From Pandoraea terrigena (GTDB lineage: Bacteria > Pseudomonadota > Gammaproteobacteria > Burkholderiales > Burkholderiaceae), in NCBI RefSeq assembly GCF_902459705.1, contig NZ_CABPRU010000002.1, forward strand, positions 1 through 64,000: a stretch of 64,000 nucleotides of DNA, in the 5' to 3' direction. This document shows positions 34,297 through 42,952 of this stretch, one piece after another; position 1 is the stretch's first letter; every line of letters starts with the position of its first letter. The translations under genes and the position numbers were made by a program. Under the pieces are notes generated by a model. The model worked only from the letters and a program-made list of their open reading frames with translations. It was not told where the DNA came from and searched no databases.

Positions 34297-35574
34297 TTAT
34301 TGGACCTCCGCCAGGGAGGCCGGACCGGCGCGCGCAGGCTCGACCGGTCCGCCATTGTCTTGCGGCTTCGCGTCACGCGACGTTGCCTGCATCGCCGTGG
34401 TGCCAGCGGTGTCCGTGGGCTCGGCCTTGACCTTGACGTGCATGCCATCGGAGAACTTCGCGACGTTCTGCACGATGACCGCCTCACCGCCCGCAAGCCC
34501 CTCCGTCACGAGCCAATCGCGGCCATCGATCGTATCGGCACGCACTTTCGTGTCGCGCACCGTCCCCTGTGCGTCGACCACGCGCACCACGGCGCCATCG
34601 ACCGTGCGTGTGAGCGCTTCGCGGGGCACGCGCACGATGTTCGGATTCACGGCCCCCTGCAGGCGCACCTGCACGAACGCGCCGGGCAGCAGCACGCCGT
34701 CGGGGTTTGGCAGCACGGCGCGCATGGCGATGGTGTCCGTGCCCGGATCGACCGCCAGATCGGTGAAGAGCAGTTTGCCGGGCAACGTGTATTCACGGCC
34801 GTCGGGCAGCGTCACGTGTACCGGTGGCGCGGCCGACGCGTCGCCGTGTCGCAGCTTGCCGGCCCGCAGATCTCGCGTCATGGCATACACCTCGGCGGCC
34901 GGTTGCGAGAAGTTCACGTAGATCGGATCGATCTGCTCCACGCGCGTGAGCAGCGTGGCGGCGTTCAGGCCGACCATCGCCCCTTCGGTGACTTCGGCAC
35001 GACGCACACGCCCCGCGATGGGCGCGACGGCGTGCGTATAACCGAGATTGAGTTCCGCCTTGCGCACGTCTGCGCGGGCGGCCAGCACCTCGGCACGCGC
35101 GCGCGCTTCGGCCGTGCGGGACTCGGCGTCTTCCCGCGCGCTGATGGCACGCGCCTCGAGCAGGCCACGATATCGCTCAAGCTTGTCACGGGCCGAGTCG
35201 TGCTCGGCCTGCGCCTTGGCAAGTGCACCGCGCGCAGCGTCCAGCGCGGCCGACAACGGCTTCGGGTCGATGCGGAACAGCACGTCGCCCTTGGCGACGG
35301 TCTGGCCTTCCTGATATCGGCGCTCGATGACGACGCCGGCTGCGCGCGCGCGCACGTCGGCGCTGCGATAGGCGGCCAGGCGCCCCGGCTGCTGGGTCGT
35401 GAGGGTCTGCGCACGGCGCTCGACGGTGCGCACGACCGCCTCCGGCGTCGCCTCGGCGTCGTCCTTCGGGTCTCGGTCGGCGCAGGCGGCGAGGGCGAGA
35501 ACGCTGGCAATCAGGCTGGCTGACACACTGGTTAGCCGTCCGAAGCGAGTTCGGCAATTGATTTTCGATGACAT
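34297..35574 (-). CDS. RND periplasmic adaptor subunit (AcrA/MexE type)
   Basis: A 425 aa membrane fusion protein with a lipoprotein-like signal (LASVLALAACADRD in essence; Cys about 30). Lipoyl halves RSADVRARAAGVVIERRYQEGQTVAKGDVLFRID (in two pieces) and TPSRPI-like VAPIAGRVRRAEVTEGAMV flank a coiled coil of about 60 residues. First gene of the pump operon. The in-frame ATG at 35598 would add 8 residues (MSSIQRAY); neither start has a strong ribosome-binding site. A divergent LysR gene starts at 35876. Confidence 0.87.
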   Translation of the reverse strand: MSSKINCRTRFGRLTSVSASLIASVLALAACADRDPKDDAEATPEAVVRTVERRAQTLTTQQPGRLAAYRSADVRARAAGVVIERRYQEGQTVAKGDVLFRIDPKPLSAALDAARGALAKAQAEHDSARDKLERYRGLLEARAISAREDAESRTAEARARAEVLAARADVRKAELNLGYTHAVAPIAGRVRRAEVTEGAMVGLNAATLLTRVEQIDPIYVNFSQPAAEVYAMTRDLRAGKLRHGDASAAPPVHVTLPDGREYTLPGKLLFTDLAVDPGTDTIAMRAVLPNPDGVLLPGAFVQVRLQGAVNPNIVRVPREALTRTVDGAVVRVVDAQGTVRDTKVRADTIDGRDWLVTEGLAGGEAVIVQNVAKFSDGMHVKVKAEPTDTAGTTAMQATSRDAKPQDNGGPVEPARAGPASLAEVQ

Positions 35575-35875
35575 GTAAGCACGTTGGATTGACGACATCC
35601 GGTCGGGGTGTCGAGACCGCGTTCAGCACGCGGCGTCGACCCATGGCTGAGCCAGGGATGGGGAACCGGGGGCCCGCATCTCTCCAGGGGCGCCGTGGGT
35701 AGCAGGTGCGCGTTGCGCCAGGGGGTCGGTGCCCGAGACCACCGGACCGGGAAATCCGGTCGTCTGCCGCCTCGCCGATATTGGCGATTCAGTCTGGCGT
35801 CCTACCTTGGAGAAGTGCGATTCTGCCGCGAAACTTCTGTTAGAAAAAGTTGGAACCTATCGATAAAATGGATGA
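35575..35875. other. Divergent control region of RND pump and LysR gene
   Basis: About 300 bp between the adaptor and LysR starts. It is expected to hold both promoters and a LysR site. I found no clear hairpin, coding signal or palindrome that stands out. The LysR start has only a weak ribosome-binding site. Confidence 0.4.
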
Positions 35876-36748
35876 ATGAACTGGACAATAGAACAATTGC
35901 GCTACTTTGTGGCGGCAGCGGAGGAAGGATCGATATCCGCTGCTGCCCGAAGACTCGGCAAAGCCCAGTCGGCGTTGAGTACGGCGATTTCGCTGCTCGA
36001 AGCCGATTTGGGATTTGAACTATTCGATCGGAGCCGTCGCAACGCGAGACTCACCGCCCAGGGCGAGGTGATGTTGCTCGAGGCCAAGGAGTTGTTGCGC
36101 CAGGCCGAGGGCTTGAACCATCGCGCGAATGCGCTGGCGTTCGGCGAGCAGCCGCGGTTGTCGCTGGCGATCGACGAAGCGTTGCCGTATCAGGCGGTGA
36201 GCGAACTGGTGCGCGATCTGGCGTACCAGTTCGCGTATCTGGAGCTGACGTTGCTCAACGGCACGTCGACCGAGGTGGCCGAGTATGTGGAGAACCAGCG
36301 CGCGGACATCGGCTTTCACGTGGATCGCGGCGCGATCTCATCGGCGCTCGGGCATAAATATGTGGGGTCGGCCGTGCAGGGGGTGTTCGTCGCTGGCGAC
36401 CATCCGCTCGCCTACCGCGACCAGGTCACGCGCAGCGATCTGGCGAAATACCGGCAGATTCTGCTGCAAATGGAAGATTTCACACCGTGGCAACTGAGCC
36501 CGTCGATCTGGCGGGCAGACAGTTCATATGTGATCGCCGGCATGGTGGTCGATAAACTCGGCTGGGCCGTGCTGCCCATCGATATTGCGGAGTACGAGGA
36601 TCTTCACGAACTGCGCTGCGACGATCTCGGCCTGCCGCAATTGCCGGTGCGCATGCTCTGGCGTTTTGGCCGAGCGCCCAACGACGTCATGCAATGGTGC
36701 GACGCCCGGTTTGCCGAACTGTTGCGCTCGAGTTCAGAGGCGATTTAA
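35876..36748 (+). CDS. LysR-family regulator divergent from the RND pump
   Basis: A 290 aa LysR protein: helix-turn-helix in LRYFVAAAEEGSISAAARRLGKAQSALSTAISLLE (segments of residues 8-42), then GFELFDRSRRNARLTAQGE and an effector domain with LSLAIDEALPYQAVSELV. Its divergent position makes it the most probable regulator of the 34297-29700 pump operon. Ligand unknown. Confidence 0.85.
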   Translation: MNWTIEQLRYFVAAAEEGSISAAARRLGKAQSALSTAISLLEADLGFELFDRSRRNARLTAQGEVMLLEAKELLRQAEGLNHRANALAFGEQPRLSLAIDEALPYQAVSELVRDLAYQFAYLELTLLNGTSTEVAEYVENQRADIGFHVDRGAISSALGHKYVGSAVQGVFVAGDHPLAYRDQVTRSDLAKYRQILLQMEDFTPWQLSPSIWRADSSYVIAGMVVDKLGWAVLPIDIAEYEDLHELRCDDLGLPQLPVRMLWRFGRAPNDVMQWCDARFAELLRSSSEAI

Positions 36749-36885
36749 GCGCGCTTTTGCGTGACGTCGGACTTGAAGCTTACTGCGTTGACGGCGTGGC
36801 GAATGGTCACCCGTTTCGCGCGGAAGGGCGATGGTGCCGGTCGTTCCCGACGGCCGGCATGTCGAGCCCGTCCGGGGCGAACCGC

Positions 36886-37344
36886 CTACCGGGACGACGC
36901 GCGATGCCGGGCGAGGAAACGATCGAGTTGCCCGGCGAACGATTGGCTGTCGCGCGCGCTGAAGGGGGCCGGGCCGCCAGTCTCGATGCCCGCGTTGCGC
37001 AGTTGATCCATCATGTCGCGAACGCTCAGGCGTTCCTCGATGTTTTCACCCGTGAACCAATTCCCGCGCGGATCGAGCGCCATCCCCCCCTTCTCGAGCA
37101 CCGAAGCGGCAAGCGGGATGTCCGCCGTAATCACGAGATCGCCGGCGACGACAAGCTCGACGATGCGGGCATCCGCTACGTCGAAGCCTGCCGGCACCTG
37201 AATCGCCTTGATGAACGGTGACGGCGGCGTGCGCAGGAACTGGTTCGCGACCAGCGTTAGCCGCACCTCCTCGCGTCGCGCAGCCCGGAACAATATCTCC
37301 TTGATGGCGAAGGGACAGGCGTCAGCGTCGACGAAAACTTGCAT
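36886..37344 (-). CDS. YaiI/YqxD family (DUF188) protein
   Basis: A 152 aa soluble protein of the UPF0178 family. Signatures: [18 protein letters not shown] at the N-terminus, [18 protein letters not shown] in the middle (Asp residues of a PIN-like nuclease fold) and [19 protein letters not shown]. No biochemical function is established. Single gene between unrelated units. Confidence 0.9.
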   Translation of the reverse strand: MQVFVDADACPFAIKEILFRAARREEVRLTLVANQFLRTPPSPFIKAIQVPAGFDVADARIVELVVAGDLVITADIPLAASVLEKGGMALDPRGNWFTGENIEERLSVRDMMDQLRNAGIETGGPAPFSARDSQSFAGQLDRFLARHRASSR

Positions 37345-37498
37345 GGGAAGGTCATTCCAGAGGCGTCAAAGGCCTTCCATCATATGCCAATCGCCGGCCT
37401 TCCCATGCGCAACGTCGCGTTGGTTGCCACCAGACACGACCTCGGCGCACCTCGCACCTCGCAGCAACGGCCACGGCAGTGGCCGATCGTGTCGTCTG

Positions 37499-38419
37499 CT
37501 ACCCGGCCAGGCGCTCGGCGCGGCGCGCCTCGTGCAAAGGCCGCAGTCCAATGATCTCGCGCGCCTCGCTCGGCGTCGCCGGCTCGTACCCCATCTCGCG
37601 TACCAGGCGAACCAGCCGCTCGACCAGTTGCACGTTGGTGGCCAACTCCCCGTGTCGGTAATACAGGTTGTCTTCGAGTCCCACGCGCACGTGCCCGCCC
37701 AGCAACAGCGAGTTCATTGCGGCGGGCAACTGCGCCGCGCCGATCGCGCTGACGTTGAAGACGGTATTGCGCGGCAGATGGTCGACCATCGTCTGCAACA
37801 GGCGAGGCGTGTAGGGCAAGGCCCCCTGGAACGCATTCGCGCCAATGACGATATTGATGAAGTGCGGCGCGTCGTCGAGGCCGTCGTTGATCGCGCGCTG
37901 TACGTCCTGAACGATGTCGGCCAGACCGAACACTTCCCACTCGGGCTTGATGCCCCGGTCCTTCATCATCGTCGCGATCTGCCGGATGCGCGACGGTGGC
38001 GTCGCCACCAGGATCTCCTTGCCGGCGAAGCTGGCGATCACGGTCTGGGCGTCGAGCGTGCACATCTCGACGCCGTCCCCCTGCATTCCCTTGAGCCGTT
38101 CTTCCCACTGGATTTCCCACAGGCCGTTGTCAAGCTCACGCACCATGTCGCCGTTGATGCCGCCGCCGGTCGAGTTGTTGAGAATGATGTCGCACTTGTC
38201 GCGAATCAGTCGATTGATACGGCTATAGATGGCCGGATCACAGGTGGCCTCGTCGTCGGGACGTCGCGCATGCACGGCGACGACACTGGCGCCCGCGTTG
38301 TAGCACCGGTAAGTGTCGTCGGCAATCTCCTGCGGCTGTGTCGGCAGGTGCGGATTCATGCTCTTGCTGGCCATGCCGCCCGTCGGGGCAACGGTCACGA
38401 TGACTTTGGGCTTGCTCAT
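37499..38419 (-). CDS. BKACE: beta-keto acid cleavage enzyme (Kce family)
   Basis: A 306 aa enzyme of the 3-keto-5-aminohexanoate cleavage family. Members condense a beta-keto acid with acetyl-CoA and split it to acetoacetate plus a new acyl-CoA. Family features: [24 protein letters not shown], a Zn site, and [20 protein letters not shown] with the metal-ligand Glu. The usual H-x-H-x-R metal motif reads AVHARR here: the first His is Ala48, only His50 remains. The gene lies 60 bp downstream of an MFS transporter and is part of a regulon with a thioesterase and an SDR. Substrate unknown. Confidence 0.85.
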   Translation of the reverse strand: MSKPKVIVTVAPTGGMASKSMNPHLPTQPQEIADDTYRCYNAGASVVAVHARRPDDEATCDPAIYSRINRLIRDKCDIILNNSTGGGINGDMVRELDNGLWEIQWEERLKGMQGDGVEMCTLDAQTVIASFAGKEILVATPPSRIRQIATMMKDRGIKPEWEVFGLADIVQDVQRAINDGLDDAPHFINIVIGANAFQGALPYTPRLLQTMVDHLPRNTVFNVSAIGAAQLPAAMNSLLLGGHVRVGLEDNLYYRHGELATNVQLVERLVRLVREMGYEPATPSEAREIIGLRPLHEARRAERLAG

Positions 38420-38479
38420 GAGGTCTTCTCCAGAGAAGAGAGTGTGCTAAACGAATCGAAGGGCGGTGGCTGTTGGCGA

Positions 38480-39844
38480 TTACGCGCCCGCGCCGTCGCC
38501 GGGCCCCACTCGGAGCGCGCGCCTGGGCAGCCCCAGCAGGATCGTGATTCCGCCGCCGATGACGAGGGCCGTCAAGGCCAGGAGTCCCATCTGAAGGCTG
38601 CCGGTCGCGCCCTTGATTGCGCCGATCAGCGTCGGGCTGACGAAGCCGCCGAGGATGCCCAGTGAGCTGATCACGGCGATGCCGGCCGCCGCGGCGTTCC
38701 GGTCGAGATAGGTCGGGGGAATCGACCAGAACAGCGAGCCGCCGCCAAAGATGAAGAACGACGCCGCGCAAAGCAGGGCCATGACCGGCACCACCGCCGT
38801 ACCAAGGAAAGAGGTTGACGCCAGCGCCACGGCACCGAGCACCAGCGTGCCCCCCACATGCCAGCGACGCTCCTTGAAACGGTCCGAACTACGGCTGATG
38901 ACGAGCACGCCGAGCGCGCCGAAGCCATACGGCACGGCCGTGTACCAACCGATCGTGGCGATCGGTGCGATGCCCAGCCCCTTGATCATGGTCGGCAGCC
39001 AGAACGTGAGCGTGTAGACGGCGCACGCGCAGCAGAAGTAGATGAAGGCAAGCACGTAGGTCTTCGGGTCCGAGAGCGCCGCCGCGAGCCGGCCACGATG
39101 TCCGGCCTTCGTCTCGCCCGGGTGATCGGCGTCCAGGATCGACTGCACCCGCGCCTTTTCGGCGTCGGTAAGCCAGGGGGCGCGCGCGGGCCGATCCGGC
39201 AGCATGCGATACAGCACGTACCCCAGCACAACCGTCGGCAAGCCTTCGACGAGGAACAGCCATTGCCACCCGTGCATGCCGCCCAGCCCTTCCATACCGC
39301 TCATGATGGCGCCGGACAGCGGGCCGCCCAGCACGCCCGTGATCGGCATGCCGAAGAGGAACAAGCCCGTTACACGGCCGCGGCGCTGGCTCGGATACCA
39401 GTACGTCAGATACAGGATGATGCCGGGGAAGAAGCCGGCTTCGAAGATGCCGAGCAGTAGGCGGATGCCATAGAATTGCCACGGCGTCGAGACGAACGCG
39501 GTCGCCGCGGAGGTCAGGCCCCACAGCACCATGATCCGCAAAAAGGTGAGCCGCGCGCCAATCTTCTCCAGCAGCAGATTGCTGGGGACTTCGAACAGCA
39601 GGTAGGTCACGAAGAAGATGCCCGCGCCGAATCCATAAGCCGCGTCGGAGAACGCCAGGTCGTGCTTCATCTGCAACTGCGCGTAGCCGATGTTGATACG
39701 GTCGAGGAATGCGCAGATGTAGGCGATCAGGATGATCGGCATCACCCGCCAACTGATTTTTCGAAAGACGGCGTCTTCCGCGATGTAGCCCGACGATGTC
39801 TCGACGGGCGCGACTGCGGGGGGCAGCGAACTGGCGCGATTCAT
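38480..39844 (-). CDS. MFS transporter, anion:cation symporter family
   Basis: A 454 aa, 12-helix transporter of the ACS family (organic-acid/phthalate/glucarate type). Signatures: LDRINIGYAQLQMKHDL in the first loop, LLLEKIGARLTFLRIMVLWG, and GIFEAGFFPGIILYLTYWYPSQRRGRV. Probably imports the carboxylic acid used by the adjacent BKACE. AAGGAGA ribosome-binding site; ATG 39844 preferred to 39871. A Crp-type operator lies 55 bp upstream. Confidence 0.88.
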   Translation of the reverse strand: MNRASSLPPAVAPVETSSGYIAEDAVFRKISWRVMPIILIAYICAFLDRINIGYAQLQMKHDLAFSDAAYGFGAGIFFVTYLLFEVPSNLLLEKIGARLTFLRIMVLWGLTSAATAFVSTPWQFYGIRLLLGIFEAGFFPGIILYLTYWYPSQRRGRVTGLFLFGMPITGVLGGPLSGAIMSGMEGLGGMHGWQWLFLVEGLPTVVLGYVLYRMLPDRPARAPWLTDAEKARVQSILDADHPGETKAGHRGRLAAALSDPKTYVLAFIYFCCACAVYTLTFWLPTMIKGLGIAPIATIGWYTAVPYGFGALGVLVISRSSDRFKERRWHVGGTLVLGAVALASTSFLGTAVVPVMALLCAASFFIFGGGSLFWSIPPTYLDRNAAAAGIAVISSLGILGGFVSPTLIGAIKGATGSLQMGLLALTALVIGGGITILLGLPRRALRVGPGDGAGA

Positions 39845-39898
39845 TGCGTGTCTCCTTGTCTTGTATGACACGCATTATTTCGGGCGGCCGCTCACAGG

Positions 39899-39918
39899 AC
39901 TGTCGATGGCGCGACAGT
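39899..39918. promoter_or_regulatory. Crp-type operator upstream of MFS-BKACE
   Basis: Perfect inverted repeat ACTGTCG-N6-CGACAGT in the gap between the Crp-type gene and the MFS gene. Geometry (7-6-7) fits Crp/Fnr dimers. A near-identical copy lies at 40733-40752. Confidence 0.7.
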
Positions 39919-39988
39919 TGCGGTCAGCGTAAACACCAAGTCATGCGGAAGCGCGATGCCCCCGGCGGCGCGCGAAGCGATGACGATG

Positions 39989-40693
39989 TTATCGGACCAG
40001 GGCGAGTAGCCCGGGCAAGTCCAGCACGACGATGCCACCGTACTCGGTGCGCACGAGGCCCGCGTTCTTGAAGCGGGTCATCGCCTTGTTGCACGTTTGC
40101 CGCGACACGGCCGCCAGGTTGGCCAGTTCCTCCTGGGAGAGCAGCAGATGCCCTTCCCCACCCGGGTTGGACAACGGTTGCACCATGCCCACCAGCGCCC
40201 TGGCCACAAGACTGTCAGTGTCGAGCAGGCCGTGTGCGGCGACGGCCCCCATGAACCAGTGCAGGCGCTCGTTGACCCGCAGCAGCAAAAATTCGTTGAA
40301 CGACGGCTCGTGCTCGCGAAGCCAATCGAACGTCGCGCGGGGGATCTGCGCGACGCGGCTGTCGCGCAACGCGATGAGATCCGACTCACGCGGGGCGTTG
40401 CGAATCAGCGTGCCTTCTCCGAACCAACTGCCGACCGATTGACCGCCAAGCGTTACCGTTTGTCCGCCGCGGGCGGTGATCGACCACTTGATCAGCCCTT
40501 CGAGCATGCCGAACCAGGCGTATTGCCGCTCGCCATGGTGCCCGAGCGCCTGCCCCGCCGCCACGGCGCGCTCCGACGCCGCTGCGCGCACGCGGGCCTT
40601 CGCGGGTTCCGCCAGCCGGACGAACCACGGCGACCGATCGAGCAGTTCGTGGAGCGTGAGCGACACCGTGGCTGTCCGCTTCTGCCGCGTCAT
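39989..40693 (-). CDS. Crp/Fnr-family transcriptional regulator
   Basis: A 234 aa regulator: N-terminal cyclic-nucleotide-binding-like beta-roll (GQALGHHGERQYAWFGMLEGLIKW, VGSWFGEGTLIRNAPRESDLIAL) and C-terminal Crp helix-turn-helix (LSQEELANLAAVSRQTCNKAMTRF, about 185-208). The cysteines of Fnr oxygen sensors are absent, so the effector is probably a small molecule. Located between the MFS-BKACE and thioesterase-SDR units, with matching operators in both control regions. ATG 40693 follows a G-rich ribosome-binding site; the frame is open to 40774. Confidence 0.87.
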   Translation of the reverse strand: MTRQKRTATVSLTLHELLDRSPWFVRLAEPAKARVRAAASERAVAAGQALGHHGERQYAWFGMLEGLIKWSITARGGQTVTLGGQSVGSWFGEGTLIRNAPRESDLIALRDSRVAQIPRATFDWLREHEPSFNEFLLLRVNERLHWFMGAVAAHGLLDTDSLVARALVGMVQPLSNPGGEGHLLLSQEELANLAAVSRQTCNKAMTRFKNAGLVRTEYGGIVVLDLPGLLALVR

Positions 40694-40732
40694 TGCCGCC
40701 CCCCGGTGACGCGCCCACTGCGCTTGACGCGA

Positions 40733-40752
40733 AGTGTCGCCCCACCGACAGT
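40733..40752. promoter_or_regulatory. Crp-type operator upstream of thioesterase-SDR
   Basis: AGTGTCG-N6-CGACAGT, one mismatch from the perfect repeat at 39899-39918. Sits between the divergent Crp-type gene (start 40693) and the thioesterase gene (start 40807), so it could control both. Confidence 0.68.
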
Positions 40753-40806
40753 GTCGCGCGGCCAATACACGCACAATGGCTGAACTGGAAGCTCTAGCAT
40801 GGACTC

Positions 40807-41259
40807 ATGAATCAAGAAACCGTCTATCGTATCGACGTGCAATTCGGTGATTGCGACCCGGCCGGCATCGTCTTCTTTCCGAACTTCTCCCGATGGATGG
40901 ACGCTGCCTCGCACGACTATTTCATCCAGCGCGGCCTGCCGCCGTGGCGGGAGATGCCAATGCTACCTCATTGCGTCGGCGCGCCGCTGCTGGAGATCCA
41001 TACGCGTTTCCACACCTCGGCCACCTACGGCGAACGCCTGACGGCATACACGTGCATTGACGAATGGAAAGGTAAGGTTTTTATTCAACGCCATCGCATC
41101 ATGCGCGGCGATACGCTGATTTGCGAGGGTCGCGAGACGCGTGCATTGTGTGTCAAGCAGTCCGACGGACGGCTGAAGGCCGTCGTCGTCCCTGAATTTA
41201 TCCGCGCTGCGTGCGACGGCGCGGCGAGTCTTGCCCCATCCGAAAGGAGCCTTTCATGA
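40807..41259 (+). CDS. Acyl-CoA thioesterase, 4-hydroxybenzoyl-CoA thioesterase type
   Basis: A 150 aa hot-dog-fold thioesterase. Active-site pattern FGDCDPAGIVFFPNFSRWMDAA (residues about 13-34), with the Asp of the DPAGIV motif as in Pseudomonas-type 4-hydroxybenzoyl-CoA thioesterase. It probably hydrolyses the CoA ester produced by the BKACE reaction rather than an aromatic ester; that is inference from the shared regulon. Its stop overlaps the SDR start by ATGA. Confidence 0.85.
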   Translation: MNQETVYRIDVQFGDCDPAGIVFFPNFSRWMDAASHDYFIQRGLPPWREMPMLPHCVGAPLLEIHTRFHTSATYGERLTAYTCIDEWKGKVFIQRHRIMRGDTLICEGRETRALCVKQSDGRLKAVVVPEFIRAACDGAASLAPSERSLS

Positions 41260-42029
41260 CGACACAAAAAGCCCTGCGTGTACTGGTGACAGCCGGCGCC
41301 GGGGGGATCGGGCGCGCCATCACGGAAGCCTTCGTTTCGGCGGGCGCGAATGTCTTCGTCTGCGACATCGACGAAGCGGGTCTGCAACAGATGCAGGCAC
41401 AATTGCCGCGCGTGACGACATCGGTGTGCGACATCGCCGATCGCGCGGCCGCGTCGCGCATGGTGGCGGACGCCGCCTCCGCGCTGGGTGGACTGGACGT
41501 GCTGATCAACAACGCGGGCATTGCGGGGCCGACGGCGAGTGTCGCCGACGTGGATCCGGATGCCTGGGACGCGGTAATGCGCCTGAACCTCACCGGCACA
41601 TTCACGGTGACGCAACAAGCGATCCCACACCTGAAGCAATCGGGCTCGGGCGTCATTCTGATCATGTCGTCGCTGGCCGGCCGCTTTGGCTATCCGAACC
41701 GAAGTCCTTACGCGACGACCAAATGGGGGCTCATCGGCTTCACCAAAACGTTGTCGCGCGAGCTGGGCGAATTCGGCGTTCGCGTCAACGCGATCCTGCC
41801 AGGCGCGGTGGACGGTCCCCGTATTCAGCAGGTGCTGACGGGACGGGCCTCAGCCAGCGGCCGCTCCTTCGAACAGGAAACGGCCGCCGCGCTCGCCAAT
41901 CAGTCGATCAAGCATTTCGTCGATCCGGCAGACATCGCGGCGCTGGCCGTCTTCCTGGCCTCCGACGCCGGACGTTCCATTTCGGGGCAAATGATCCCGA
42001 TCGATGGAGATTCGCAAAGCGCTTCCTGA
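41256..42029 (+). CDS. Short-chain dehydrogenase/reductase of the BKACE regulon
   Basis: A 257 aa classical SDR: TAGAGGIGRAITEAF (NAD-binding Gly motif), VLINNAGIAGPT, and the catalytic Ser/Tyr/Lys in SSLAGRFGYP and YATTKWG. Ribosome-binding site GAAAGGAG. Translationally coupled to the thioesterase. A role as beta-hydroxy-acid dehydrogenase producing the keto acid for BKACE is plausible but unproven. Ends 149 bp from the convergent benD. Confidence 0.85.
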   Translation: MTTQKALRVLVTAGAGGIGRAITEAFVSAGANVFVCDIDEAGLQQMQAQLPRVTTSVCDIADRAAASRMVADAASALGGLDVLINNAGIAGPTASVADVDPDAWDAVMRLNLTGTFTVTQQAIPHLKQSGSGVILIMSSLAGRFGYPNRSPYATTKWGLIGFTKTLSRELGEFGVRVNAILPGAVDGPRIQQVLTGRASASGRSFEQETAAALANQSIKHFVDPADIAALAVFLASDAGRSISGQMIPIDGDSQSAS

Positions 42030-42178
42030 GGGAGCGCTGCGCGTGCTGCCCACGCAGGGCTGCAACCTCCGCCTCATCGACCATTGCGACATCAATCTCC
42101 CCGAGCGCATTGCCGGAAGCCGTTTCAAGTACCGCGCTCATGTGCACCCAGGCAAGGCGGATCTCGCAGCGTCCGGCA

Positions 42179-42952
42179 TCAGCCCGTATCGCCGCCGGCG
42201 ACCGGCAACACGGTACCGGTGATGTATCCGGCGTCGTCGGAGGCCAGGAAAAGAATGGGGGCGACTTGTTCGTCGAGGGTGCCGTAACGCTTGAAGAACG
42301 TCGATTCGGTCACCTGTGCAACCGCCTCGTTCATCCAGGCGACCTCTTGTTCGCTGTCGCCCGCAGCGTTGCGCGCGATCCTGCGCGGCGGCGCCGTGGT
42401 GCCCCCCGGCGCCGTCGCCGCGACGCGGATATTGTGTTCGGCGTACTCCATCGCCAGCGATTGCGTGATGGCGTTCACCCCGCCTTTCGCGGCGGAATAT
42501 GGCACGCGGCGAATGCCTCGCGTCGCATTCGAGGAGACGTTGACGATCGTGCCGCCGCCGCGCTTGAGCAGGTACGGCAGCACCGCGTGGCAGGTATAGA
42601 GCGTTGGCATCAGCGAACGACGAATCTCCGCGTCGATCTGCGCCGGCTCGAACTCGGCGAACGGCCGCATGCGAATCGCCCCGCCCACGCCGTTGACCAG
42701 GATGTCGATGCCGCCGAAGCGTTCGCTGGCGAACGCCATGGCGGCGGCAGCGCCCTCGTACGTTTCGAGATCGGCGATGAATCCGGCCGACTCGCCGGCC
42801 GACTCGGCCGCAACCTCGGCGACGAAGTCGGCACGATCCACGAAGACCACACGCGCCCCTTCGGCCGCCGCACGCAGCGCAACGCCGCGACCGATGCCTT
42901 GCGCCGCACCGGTCACGACCATGACCTTGCCGGCAAATCGTTGCGTCGTCAT
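42179..42952 (-). CDS. benD: Benzoate cis-diol dehydrogenase
   Basis: A 257 aa SDR that oxidises and decarboxylates 1,6-dihydroxycyclohexa-2,4-diene-1-carboxylate to catechol. Motifs: VVTGAAQGIGRGVALRAAAEGA, ILVNGVGGAIRMRPF, VSSNATRGIRRVPYSAAKGG. The VNGVGG and TTAPPRRIARN segments are typical of BenD/XylL. Start overlaps the benC stop by 4 bp. Last gene of catA-benABCD. Confidence 0.93.
   Translation of the reverse strand: MTTQRFAGKVMVVTGAAQGIGRGVALRAAAEGARVVFVDRADFVAEVAAESAGESAGFIADLETYEGAAAAMAFASERFGGIDILVNGVGGAIRMRPFAEFEPAQIDAEIRRSLMPTLYTCHAVLPYLLKRGGGTIVNVSSNATRGIRRVPYSAAKGGVNAITQSLAMEYAEHNIRVAATAPGGTTAPPRRIARNAAGDSEQEVAWMNEAVAQVTESTFFKRYGTLDEQVAPILFLASDDAGYITGTVLPVAGGDTG

Noticed and set aside
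32783-34921. A 712-codon plus-strand frame opposite the RND permease
   Set aside because: Shadow of the RND gene; low-complexity His/Arg/Asp composition and no recognisable domain.
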